Assembly (NCBI GenBank): GCA_017577895.1
Contig: PKQY01000001.1
Span: 1 to 64,000, forward strand
Reading direction: 5' to 3'
DNA length: 64,000 bases
Source: Bacillota bacterium
GTDB lineage: Bacteria; Bacillota; Bacilli; ZCTH02-B2
Position numbers and translations under genes: made by a program. Below the pieces are notes generated by a model, which was given only the letters and a program-made list of their open reading frames with translations, had not been told where the DNA came from and made no database searches. This document shows positions 7,871-15,344 of this stretch, in pieces; within the stretch, counting starts at the first letter, position 1, and every line of letters begins with the position of its first letter.

Positions 7871-8242
7871 ATGTGGGAGATGTTGCGCTACCTGTATGCC
7901 TTTTTCGTTGCCATACCGCCTTTCGGTTATTTGGTCACGTACGGGATTGTGTACGCCGTCACCAAAAACAAATCCACTGCCCATTTAAGGGCTTTGGATG
8001 TGACGACGATTCTTTTGCTCTCGGCAGTCTCGGTTCTGTGGTACAATGTGACCGGCGGAAAAGGCTGGTTGGCAGTTTTAACGTTGTACGTCTTGCTGGG
8101 GGCCGGCTTGGCAGCGCTGCAGCGTTGGGTGCGCGGCCGAATCCACTTCCGCCGTTGGCTACGCGGGCTCTGGCGGTTCGGCTTTTTATTTCTCGCTTTG
8201 TTCTATTGTGTCTTGTTCGGCATCGGCATTTTTACCCAATGA
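7871..8242 (+). CDS. DUF3397 family membrane protein
   Basis: A 123-residue protein with about four membrane segments (near 5-25, 43-58, 65-82 and 100-120) and a basic loop (RWVRGRIHFRRWLRG). It fits the DUF3397 family of small Bacillales membrane proteins that I recall near panE and the mra cluster in related genomes. Function is unknown. ATG 7871 follows GGGAGGGG at normal spacing. The downstream 60 bases contain a 12-bp tandem duplication before sahH. Confidence 0.8.
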   Translation: MWEMLRYLYAFFVAIPPFGYLVTYGIVYAVTKNKSTAHLRALDVTTILLLSAVSVLWYNVTGGKGWLAVLTLYVLLGAGLAALQRWVRGRIHFRRWLRGLWRFGFLFLALFYCVLFGIGIFTQ

Positions 8243-8304
8243 ATGCATGGGTCGGTTTGGCAGTTGGTTTGGCAGTTTAGACGACATCAAGAGAGGTGGA
8301 CGGG

Positions 8305-9570
8305 TTGGACAGTGTTATTCGCGATCCGAAATTGGCCGCAACGGGACAGTTGAAAATCGCCTGGGCGGCGGATCATATGCCGGTTTTGACCCGTTTGCGG
8401 GAGCAATTTGAACGGGAAAAGCCGTTTCGCGGCACGAAGGTGGGGATTTGCCTTCACCTGGAAGCAAAAACCGCTTATTTGGCCCAAGTGATCCAAGCGG
8501 GCGGCGCCCAAGTCGCCATCTGTGGAAGCAATCCGTTGTCGACCCAGGATGACGTGGCGGCCGCCTTGGCCGAGTCCGGCGTGACGGTGTATGCTACCCA
8601 CGGCCCGACGCCGCAGGAATTTCAGGCGTATCAGGAAATGACGCTGCGCTTTGGTCCGGATTATTTGATTGACGACGGCGGCGATTTGGTCGGGTTGCTC
8701 CACGAGCGGCCCGAGGCGTTTCCCTCTACAGTGAAAGGCGGCTGTGAAGAAACGACGACGGGAATTTTGCGCCTCAAGGCGTTGGAAAAAGAAGGGCGGC
8801 TCCGTTTCCCCATGGTGGCGGTCAATGACGCCCTATGCAAGCATTTGTTTGATAACCGTTACGGCACCGGCCAGTCGGTGTGGGATGGCATTAACCGGAC
8901 GACGAATTTGGTCGTGGCCGGCAAGACGGTGATCGTTGCGGGATACGGCTGGTGCGGCAAGGGCGTGGCCATGCGGGCGAAAGGCCTCGGCGCCAACGTC
9001 ATCGTCACTGAAGTGGATCCGATCAAAGCCATCGAAGCCCATATGGACGGGTTTCAAGTCATGCCCATGGAGGAGGCTGTGGGACGGGCGGATTACATCG
9101 TGACGGTGACCGGCAATGCCCGGGTTGTGACGACCGAGCATTTTTCCCGGATGAAAGACGGGGCGATTTTAGCCAATGCCGGCCACTTTGACGTGGAAGT
9201 GGACGTAAAAGCCCTGGAAGCGATGGCCGTAGCCAAACGCCGGGTGCGCCAAAACATCGATGAGTACCAATTGGCTGACGGCCGCAAACTGTACTTATTG
9301 GCGGAAGGACGGCTCGTCAATCTGGCGGCGGGGGACGGTCATCCGGCCGAAATTATGGACATGAGTTTCGCTTTGCAAGCTTTGTCCCTCCTGTGGCTGA
9401 TGCGAGAAGGGAAGGGTTCGGCCGCCGCAACGAACCGAGTCGTACCGGTGCCCGCCGAATTGGATCGCCGCGTCGCCTGGCTCAAACTGGAAAGTCTCGG
9501 CATTCGCATTGATGCGCTGTCGGAAGAACAAGTGAATTATTTGTCCAGTTGGCGGGCCGACAGCCTGTAA
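8305..9570 (+). CDS. sahH: S-adenosylhomocysteine hydrolase
   Basis: This NAD+-dependent enzyme hydrolyses S-adenosylhomocysteine to adenosine and homocysteine and so relieves inhibition of methyltransferases. The protein has 421 residues, the shorter form typical of archaea and thermophilic bacteria, ending SSWRADSL and lacking the KxxxYRY tail of mammalian enzymes. Active-site blocks are present: CLHLEAKTA, GGCEETTTG, VNDALCKHLFDN, and the NAD-binding GYGWCGKG followed by GHFDVEVD. The TTG at 8305 is best spaced from GAGAGGTGG; a GTG at 8296 lies inside that SD. It occupies the slot held by bshC (yllA) in B. subtilis, which instead uses the MtnN/LuxS route. A strong terminator isolates it from mraZ. 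Confidence 0.95.
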   Translation: MDSVIRDPKLAATGQLKIAWAADHMPVLTRLREQFEREKPFRGTKVGICLHLEAKTAYLAQVIQAGGAQVAICGSNPLSTQDDVAAALAESGVTVYATHGPTPQEFQAYQEMTLRFGPDYLIDDGGDLVGLLHERPEAFPSTVKGGCEETTTGILRLKALEKEGRLRFPMVAVNDALCKHLFDNRYGTGQSVWDGINRTTNLVVAGKTVIVAGYGWCGKGVAMRAKGLGANVIVTEVDPIKAIEAHMDGFQVMPMEEAVGRADYIVTVTGNARVVTTEHFSRMKDGAILANAGHFDVEVDVKALEAMAVAKRRVRQNIDEYQLADGRKLYLLAEGRLVNLAAGDGHPAEIMDMSFALQALSLLWLMREGKGSAAATNRVVPVPAELDRRVAWLKLESLGIRIDALSEEQVNYLSSWRADSL

Positions 9571-9594
9571 AGCTTCATCACTTTTTACAAAAAT

Positions 9595-9624
9595 ATCCTG
9601 CTCTGAGGAGCAGGATTTTTGTTT
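9595..9624 (+). terminator. Intrinsic terminator after sahH
   Basis: ATCCTGCTC (9595-9603), loop TGAG, GAGCAGGAT (9608-9616), then a T-rich tail. A perfect 9-bp stem. Confidence 0.92.
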
Positions 9625-9648
9625 TGTGCGGCGAATATGGGAAACTGA

Positions 9649-9694
9649 GTGGTGGAAAGTGGGGTATAGTGGGGGGAAGTGGAGAAAATGTGGG
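9649..9694 (+). promoter_or_regulatory. MraZ operator: phased GTGG repeats over the mra promoter
   Basis: GTGG elements begin at 9649, 9659, 9669, 9679 and 9690, mostly inside the context AAAGTGGGG. The repeats sit 10-11 bp apart, one helical turn, as described for MraZ boxes upstream of mraZ. A likely -10, TATAGT (9665-9670), lies inside the array, so an MraZ oligomer would block polymerase. An additional TGGGAA at 9638 keeps approximate phase. The -35 is poor. Confidence 0.78.
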
Positions 9695-9703
9695 TGACGG
9701 GCC

Positions 9704-10132
9704 ATGCTGATGGGTGAGTATTATCACACGATCGATGCGAAAGGACGCCTCATCATTCCTGCGAAATTCCGAGAAGAACTGGGCGACACCTTTGTGATCA
9801 CCCGCGGCTTGGACCGTTGCCTGTTCGTATTTCCTGCCCACGAATGGCAACAAATCGAGGCAAAGCTGAAAAGCTTGCCCTTTACGAGTGCGGATGTGCG
9901 GGCGTTTACCCGTTTTTTCTTTTCAGGAGCGGTGGAGTGTGAATTGGACAAACAGGGCCGGGTGAACTTGCCGCAGCCGTTACGGGAATATGCTCAATTG
10001 GAAAAAGACTGTGCCATCATCGGGGTTTCGACCCGGGTGGAAATTTGGAGCCAACCGATCTGGGAAAGCTATTTTCAGCAGTCGGCCAGCAGTTTTAGCG
10101 AAATTGCCGAAAAGCTGGAGTTGCAATTTTGA
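9704..10132 (+). CDS. mraZ: Transcriptional regulator MraZ
   Basis: A 142-residue protein with two tandem AbrB-like DNA-binding half-domains, each with a conserved DxxGR motif (TIDAKGRLIIP near 10 and ELDKQGRVNLP near 83). MraZ forms a ring-shaped oligomer that binds repeated GTGGG boxes and represses the dcw promoter. The matching repeat array lies directly upstream. The start gives MLMGEYYHTIDAKGR, aligned with B. subtilis MFMGEYQHTIDTKGR. It is the first gene of the division/cell-wall cluster, and rsmH follows after 23 bases. Confidence 0.97.
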   Translation: MLMGEYYHTIDAKGRLIIPAKFREELGDTFVITRGLDRCLFVFPAHEWQQIEAKLKSLPFTSADVRAFTRFFFSGAVECELDKQGRVNLPQPLREYAQLEKDCAIIGVSTRVEIWSQPIWESYFQQSASSFSEIAEKLELQF

Positions 10133-10155
10133 TCTTCAAAGGAGTTGGACGCATT

Positions 10156-11088
10156 TTGTCACATCAATCGGTGTTGCTGGAAGAAGCGGTGGAACGGCTG
10201 CTGACACGTCGGGATGGGATTTATGTGGACTGCACGGTGGGGGCCGGCGGCCACAGCGAAGCCATCTTAAAGCGGTTGGACGAGCGGGGGAGGCTCATCG
10301 GCATCGACCAGGACGAGGCGGCTTTGCGCATCGCCCGGGAACGGCTGGCACCTTATGGGGAACGGGTGACGTTGGTGAAAGCCAATTTCCGCCATTTGGG
10401 CACGGTGTTGGACCAAATGGGTGTGATCGTTGCCGACGGATTTTTGTTCGATTTAGGCATTTCGTCCATGCAGGTGGATACGTCGGAACGGGGATTCAGT
10501 TATCATCACGACCATCGTTTGGACATGCGCATGGATCAAAGCCAACCGCTGTCCGCTTGGGAAGTGGTGAATCATTGGACGGAGGCTCGCCTGCGGGACA
10601 TTTTGTATCGGTATGGTGAAGAGCGCTTTGCGCCGCAAATTGCCCGTGCCATCGTCGAACGGCGGAAAAGGCACAGCATCGACACCACGGGGCAGTTGGC
10701 GGAGATCGTCAAATCGGCCATTCCGGCGCCTGCCCGCCGCAGCGGACCGCATCCGGCCCGCCGGACGTTTCAGGCTATCCGCATCGCGGTCAATGACGAG
10801 CTGGATGCCCTGAAGGAAGGGCTGGAGCAGGCGTTGGGACGCCTGCGTCCGGGCGGCAGAATCGCCGTCATCACGTTTCATTCCTTGGAAGACCGGATCT
10901 GCAAACGGCAGTTTGTCGAATGGGCTACCGGATGTGTTTGCCCTCCGTCTTTTCCGGTATGTACGTGTAACCGACAGCCGCAAGCCCGTCTTTTGACCCG
11001 CCGGCCGGTGACGCCATCGGATGATGAAGTGCGGCAAAATCCGCGCGCTCGTTCCGCCAAATTGCGGGTCGTCGAGAAATGTGAGTGA
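10156..11088 (+). CDS. rsmH: 16S rRNA (cytosine-1402-N4) methyltransferase
   Basis: A 310-residue SAM-dependent enzyme that methylates N4 of C1402 in the 16S rRNA decoding centre. Visible motifs are HQSVLLEEAV at the N-terminus, SAM motif VDCTVGAGGHSEAIL, FDLGISSMQVD, and the C-terminal ITFHSLEDRICK and NPRARSAKLRV. The TTG at 10156 gives the normal N-terminus MSHQSVLLEE and has AAAGGAG 11 bases upstream. It is the usual second gene of the cluster, between mraZ and ftsL. Confidence 0.96.
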   Translation: MSHQSVLLEEAVERLLTRRDGIYVDCTVGAGGHSEAILKRLDERGRLIGIDQDEAALRIARERLAPYGERVTLVKANFRHLGTVLDQMGVIVADGFLFDLGISSMQVDTSERGFSYHHDHRLDMRMDQSQPLSAWEVVNHWTEARLRDILYRYGEERFAPQIARAIVERRKRHSIDTTGQLAEIVKSAIPAPARRSGPHPARRTFQAIRIAVNDELDALKEGLEQALGRLRPGGRIAVITFHSLEDRICKRQFVEWATGCVCPPSFPVCTCNRQPQARLLTRRPVTPSDDEVRQNPRARSAKLRVVEKCE

Positions 11089-11119
11089 TAGAACCATCGG
11101 GCTTCGAGGAGGGGACAGC

Positions 11120-11479
11120 GTGAGTCAGCGGATGTTGCGTGGAAATTTGGCCGTCCGGCCGGAACCGAAAACGCGCGTCGTCAAACGGACCCGGATTGTC
11201 CGAGCTGGGTTGTCCATGGGGGAAAAGCTGTTTTACTTGTTGTGCCTGGCGGTGACCATCGGCGCAGCCGCTTATTTGATCTCTTTATATGGCATGTCGG
11301 CGGCCATCAACTATGAAGTGCAGGAATTGCGCCACCATCTGGAAGAAGAACGGGAACGGACGGTTCAGATGCGCGTCGATTTGGAAAAGCGCAGTACGGC
11401 GGAAATTATCACCAGTAAAGCGCAAGAATTAGGCATGTCGTTTAGTGAAGACCGGCTCGTGGTGTTGCCTGGCCGTTGA
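11120..11479 (+). CDS. ftsL: Cell division protein FtsL
   Basis: A 119-residue bitopic membrane protein: basic cytoplasmic tail (1-35), one membrane helix (about 37-58) and an extracellular coiled coil (about 64-100, YEVQELRHHLEEERERTVQM). FtsL forms a divisome subcomplex with DivIC and DivIB that activates septal peptidoglycan synthesis. Sequence conservation is low in this family, so the call rests on topology, size and its invariant place between rsmH and pbpB. GTG 11120 has GAGGAGGGG 5 bases upstream. Confidence 0.92.
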   Translation: MSQRMLRGNLAVRPEPKTRVVKRTRIVRAGLSMGEKLFYLLCLAVTIGAAAYLISLYGMSAAINYEVQELRHHLEEERERTVQMRVDLEKRSTAEIITSKAQELGMSFSEDRLVVLPGR

Positions 11480-11493
11480 AAGGATGAGATGCC

Positions 11494-13203
11494 TTGCGGC
11501 GCATCGGCATGCGGACGTTAGCGCTCGGATTGTTTTTAAGCGCGTTGTTTCTCGTTTTGCTGGTGAAAATCTTCATGTTGCAGGTGGTGGATGCGGCCTG
11601 GCTGCAGGAAAAGGCGACTCACGTCTGGAACCGGCATGAGATACTCCGCCCGGAACGAGGAAAATTGTACGATCGCAATGGCGAAACGCTGGCTTACGAC
11701 GCGCCGGCCTTTACCGTCGTGGCCACGCTGTCGGAGAAAGACCCGAACCACGTGGAAGATCCGGTCATGACGGCCCGGCGCCTGGCCCCGGTTTTGGGCA
11801 CGTCGGAGGCCATCCTTTATAAGCAGCTGACGAAGGATGCGTATCAAGTGGAATTGCGGCAGGGCGGCTGGAAAATCGACGTGGAAAAAGCAAAAGCCAT
11901 CCAGGCGCTGGAGTTGCCCGGCATTCATTTGATGGAAGAAACACGGCGGTTTTACCCCAACAAAACGTTGGCAGCCCATTTGCTCGGTTACGTGGATTTA
12001 GAAGGCAATGCGAAGATGGGTCTGGAGTTGTCGATGGACGAATGGCTGAAGGGTACGGAAGGCAAAAGCCGTTTCGTCAAAGATGCCCGAGGCATTCCGT
12101 TGCCCAATGGAGAGTTGGAATACGTACCGGCGGAAGACGGGGCGGACGTGTATTTGACCATCGATCGCAATATCCAACGGTTTGTCGAACAAGCGCTGGA
12201 TCGGGCTCAAGCGACCTATGAGCCCAAGCGGATGGTGGCGATTGTTTCCGATCCGAATACCGGCGAAATTTTAGCCATGGCCGTGCGGCCCGGTTTCGAT
12301 CCGAACCAATACTGGAAGATTGAAAATTACAACAACTACGCTGTCAGTTATCCGTTTGAACCGGGGTCGACGTTCAAAATCATCACGTTGGCGGCGGCCA
12401 TCGAAGAAGGGATGTTTCGACCGGACGAGACGTACATGTCCGGGACGTACTGGGTGAAAGGGTCCCGGATTCCGGTTCGGGACCATAACAACGGCCGCGG
12501 ATGGGGGCAAATTACGTTTCTGGAGGGCGTTCAACATTCCAGTAACGTTTTGTTTGCCAAGTTGGGTGTGGAGCGGTTAGGACAAGAGCGGCTCATCCAG
12601 TACATCCATCGGTTCGGCTTTGCCCAAAAAACCGGCATCGAGTTGCCGGGCGAAGTGGTGGGACGGGTGCCGGACGGTTCTGGACGTCTTCCGGTGCGGG
12701 ATTTGGCCGCCATTTCTTTCGGACAAGCCGTGTCGGTGACGCCCATCCAGCAAGTGGCGGCGGTGGGAGCCATCGCCAACGGCGGAAAGATGTTGCCGGT
12801 GACGATTATTCAACGCATCGAAAAAGACGGGCAAGTGTTGCGGCAATTTGAACCGCCGGCGGGTGAGCAAGTCATTCGCCCGGAGACGTCCCGAATGGTG
12901 CGGGAAATATTGGAAAGCGTCGTTTCGGATGGGAGCGGCCATGCTGCCTATTTGGAAGGGTACCGGGTGGCCGGCAAGACCGGTACAGCGCAAAAGTTTG
13001 ACGAAAGGACCGGAAAATTGATCGAAGGCGAGTACATTGCCTCGTTTATCGGTTTCGCCCCGGCCGACCAACCGGTCATCCTCGTATACGTGGCGGTAGA
13101 CGCGCCCAAGGGCGGTTACTACGGCAGCACGGTGGCGGCGCCCATTTTCCAGGAGATTATGCGCAACACATTACACTATTTGCAAGTGCCGACCGATTCT
13201 TAA
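11494..13203 (+). CDS. pbpB: Penicillin-binding protein 2B, septal transpeptidase
   Basis: A class B PBP that crosslinks septal peptidoglycan. It has 569 residues: N-terminal membrane anchor (about 7-28), dimerisation/pedestal domain starting RPERGKLYDRNG, and a transpeptidase domain with GSTFK (Ser292), SSN (349-351) and KTG (495-497). The protein ends about 40 residues after the last transpeptidase blocks, so the C-terminal PASTA repeats of B. subtilis PBP2B (about 716 residues) are missing. TTG 11494 is preceded by AAAGGATGAG. It lies directly after ftsL, the position of the vegetative division enzyme; the following paralogue is the sporulation one. Confidence 0.94.
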   Translation: MRRIGMRTLALGLFLSALFLVLLVKIFMLQVVDAAWLQEKATHVWNRHEILRPERGKLYDRNGETLAYDAPAFTVVATLSEKDPNHVEDPVMTARRLAPVLGTSEAILYKQLTKDAYQVELRQGGWKIDVEKAKAIQALELPGIHLMEETRRFYPNKTLAAHLLGYVDLEGNAKMGLELSMDEWLKGTEGKSRFVKDARGIPLPNGELEYVPAEDGADVYLTIDRNIQRFVEQALDRAQATYEPKRMVAIVSDPNTGEILAMAVRPGFDPNQYWKIENYNNYAVSYPFEPGSTFKIITLAAAIEEGMFRPDETYMSGTYWVKGSRIPVRDHNNGRGWGQITFLEGVQHSSNVLFAKLGVERLGQERLIQYIHRFGFAQKTGIELPGEVVGRVPDGSGRLPVRDLAAISFGQAVSVTPIQQVAAVGAIANGGKMLPVTIIQRIEKDGQVLRQFEPPAGEQVIRPETSRMVREILESVVSDGSGHAAYLEGYRVAGKTGTAQKFDERTGKLIEGEYIASFIGFAPADQPVILVYVAVDAPKGGYYGSTVAAPIFQEIMRNTLHYLQVPTDS

Positions 13204-13257
13204 AACCGTTCTATCCTTGTCCCTCTGCGAATACAGTAGGGAGCAGGGGGGAGGAGG

Positions 13258-15177
13258 ATGCGGTTTTCAAGGGCGGTATTCCGGCGGCGGCTGTTTTTGT
13301 GTCTCGTTTTTGCCCTGTGTTTGTTTTTGCTCCTGCTCGGGCGACTGGCGTACCTCCAGTTGTTTCAAGGCGAATGGTTGATGGAAAAAGCCCATGATTT
13401 GTGGAATCGGGAAGTGCCCTTTGAACCGATGCGGGGGAAGATTCTCGACCGCAATGGAGTCGTGCTGGCTTACAACGTCAGTGCGCCTTCGGTCTTGGCC
13501 ATTCCGGCGCAAATTCAGTCGCCGCGGGAAGCGGCCCGGCAGTTGGGAAACGTGTTGGGCATGGATGAAGAGCGGTTGTACCAACTGTTGACAAAGCGGC
13601 AGTTGCTTGTGCGGATTGTCCCGGAAGGCCGCCAAATCAGCCCGGAAAAAGCCCAACAAGTGCGGGATCTGAAAATTCCGGGCATCGTCATCGCCGATGA
13701 CAGCAAGCGGTATTATCCTTATGGCACGTTTGCGGCCCATGTGTTGGGGTTTACGGGAGTCGACGGCGGGCTGGCCGGTGTCGAGTACAAATACGATCAC
13801 GTGTTGCAAGGGAAAAAAGGGGCCATCTCCTTCATGGCCGACGCGCGGGGGCGGGAAATTCCCGGTTTGGAGGAAGGCTATCGTGCCCCCCAGGACGGAT
13901 ACGATTTAGTGCTCACGCTGGACAAATCCATCCAGTCGTTTATTGAACGGGAATTGGATCAGGCGATGTTGCAGTACGAAGCGGACCACGCTTTGGCCAT
14001 TGCCATGAATCCGAACACCGGTGAAATTTTAGGGATGGCTAGCCGCCCGACGTATCATCCGGGGCAATTTTCACGTTATCCGCCCGAAGTGTATAACCGG
14101 GTGTTGCCCATTTGGATGGCTTATGAGCCGGGTTCCACGTTTAAAATCATCACCTTGGCGGCGGCGTTGGAAGAGAAAAAAATTGACTTGAATGACACGT
14201 TTTACGATCCGGGCCATGCTATCGTGGCCGGGGCCAAAATCCGCTGTTGGAAAGCAGGAGGGCACGGGCATCAAACGTTTCTGGAAGTGGTGGAAAACTC
14301 CTGCAACCCCGGTTTTATTGAAATCGGACAACGGCTCGGGAAAGAGTTGTTGTTTCAATACATTCGCGATTTTGGTTTCGGCAGCAAAACCGGCATCGAT
14401 TTGAACGGTGAGGCCGCCGGGATTTTATTCCCTTTGGAGAAGGTCGGACCGGTGGAGTTGGCCACCACGTCCTTTGGGCAAGGCGTTTCGGTGACGCCGC
14501 TGCAACAGGTGACGGCGGTGGCGGCGGCCATCAACGGCGGCAAGTTGATGAAGCCCCATTTGGCCAAACAAATCCAAGATCCCGAAACCGGGGAAGTGAT
14601 TCAGCGGTTTGAACCGGAAGTGATTCGCCGCGTCATCTCTCCGGAAACGTCCCAAAAAGTGCGGCTCGCTCTGGAAAGTGTGGTGGCCCGCGGGACGGGA
14701 ATGAACGCCTATATCGACGGCTATCGGGTAGGCGGAAAGACGGGAACGGCGCAAAAAGTCGGGCCGGGCGGCAAATATTTGCCCAACAATCACATCGTTT
14801 CCTTTATCGGTTTTGCTCCGGCCGACAATCCGCAAATCCTCGTTTATGTGGCGGTGGACAATCCGAAAGGGATTCAATTTGGCGGCGTCGTAGCCGCTCC
14901 GATTGTCCGCAACATTATGGAAGACAGTCTCCATTATTTGCGAGTGGAACCGCGAAAAGATCAAATACCGAAAGAAATTCGCTTCAACGAACGGCCTTTG
15001 GTGGAAGTGCCCGATCTGGTGGGTGCCAGTGTCAAGGACATCCAAATGAGCCAATTCGGTTTTCGCTTGGAGACGTTCGGTGAAGGCGATCGCGTCATCA
15101 ATCAAGCACCCAAACCCGGCGTCAAAGTACAGAGCGATGCGACAATCCGCATTTATTTAGGTGACGCTGAAAGATGA
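13258..15177 (+). CDS. spoVD: Stage V sporulation protein D, class B PBP with PASTA domain
   Basis: A 639-residue class B transpeptidase, the paralogue of the preceding gene, that makes spore cortex peptidoglycan together with SpoVE. Features are an N-terminal membrane anchor (about 11-30), pedestal motif MRGKILDRNG, catalytic GSTFK (Ser293), SCN (348-350), KTG (494-496) and one C-terminal PASTA domain (about 583-636, LVEVPDLVGASVKDI). The SCN variant and single PASTA domain match SpoVD rather than PBP2B. A strong SD (GGGGGGAGGAGG) precedes ATG 13258. A hairpin after the stop separates it from murE. Confidence 0.93.
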   Translation: MRFSRAVFRRRLFLCLVFALCLFLLLLGRLAYLQLFQGEWLMEKAHDLWNREVPFEPMRGKILDRNGVVLAYNVSAPSVLAIPAQIQSPREAARQLGNVLGMDEERLYQLLTKRQLLVRIVPEGRQISPEKAQQVRDLKIPGIVIADDSKRYYPYGTFAAHVLGFTGVDGGLAGVEYKYDHVLQGKKGAISFMADARGREIPGLEEGYRAPQDGYDLVLTLDKSIQSFIERELDQAMLQYEADHALAIAMNPNTGEILGMASRPTYHPGQFSRYPPEVYNRVLPIWMAYEPGSTFKIITLAAALEEKKIDLNDTFYDPGHAIVAGAKIRCWKAGGHGHQTFLEVVENSCNPGFIEIGQRLGKELLFQYIRDFGFGSKTGIDLNGEAAGILFPLEKVGPVELATTSFGQGVSVTPLQQVTAVAAAINGGKLMKPHLAKQIQDPETGEVIQRFEPEVIRRVISPETSQKVRLALESVVARGTGMNAYIDGYRVGGKTGTAQKVGPGGKYLPNNHIVSFIGFAPADNPQILVYVAVDNPKGIQFGGVVAAPIVRNIMEDSLHYLRVEPRKDQIPKEIRFNERPLVEVPDLVGASVKDIQMSQFGFRLETFGEGDRVINQAPKPGVKVQSDATIRIYLGDAER

Positions 15178-15216
15178 TGACAAATACACGGCGGCGTTCT
15201 ACAATGAAATGGAAGG

Positions 15217-15250
15217 CCCCCGCCAGACAATTGGCATGGGGGTTCTTACT
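15217..15250 (+). terminator. Probable terminator after spoVD
   Basis: CCCCCGCCA (15217-15225) pairs with TGGC plus GGGGG (15232-15235, 15238-15242) with a two-base bulge. It is followed by TTCTTACTTT, an imperfect T-tract. Confidence 0.55.
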
Positions 15251-15296
15251 TTGCAAGCGCGATTTGGTATAAAGTGATGGTTCTCCGATATGTTGA

Positions 15297-15324
15297 TTAG
15301 AAAGAGGGCCGGGATGTTTATAAT
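15297..15324 (+). promoter_or_regulatory. Probable sigma-A promoter for murE
   Basis: A perfect TATAAT (15319-15324) lies 21 bases before the murE ATG. The best -35 is TTAGAA (15297-15302) at 16 bases; TTGATT at 15293 would be 20 bases away. It would restart transcription after the spoVD terminator, separating vegetative mur genes from sporulation spoVD. Confidence 0.6.
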
Positions 15325-15344
15325 GGGGATAAGGGGGCCGATTC

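Noticed and set aside
8254..8277. Perfect 12-bp tandem duplication (GGTTTGGCAGTT twice) before sahH
   Set aside because: Looks like a replication-slippage duplication in a spacer. It does not form a hairpin or match a known operator.
13209..13237. Possible sigma-E promoter before spoVD (GAATACAGT with TTCTATC)
   Set aside because: The -10 resembles CATACA-type elements, but the -35 does not match the sigma-E consensus at enough positions, so I did not annotate it.
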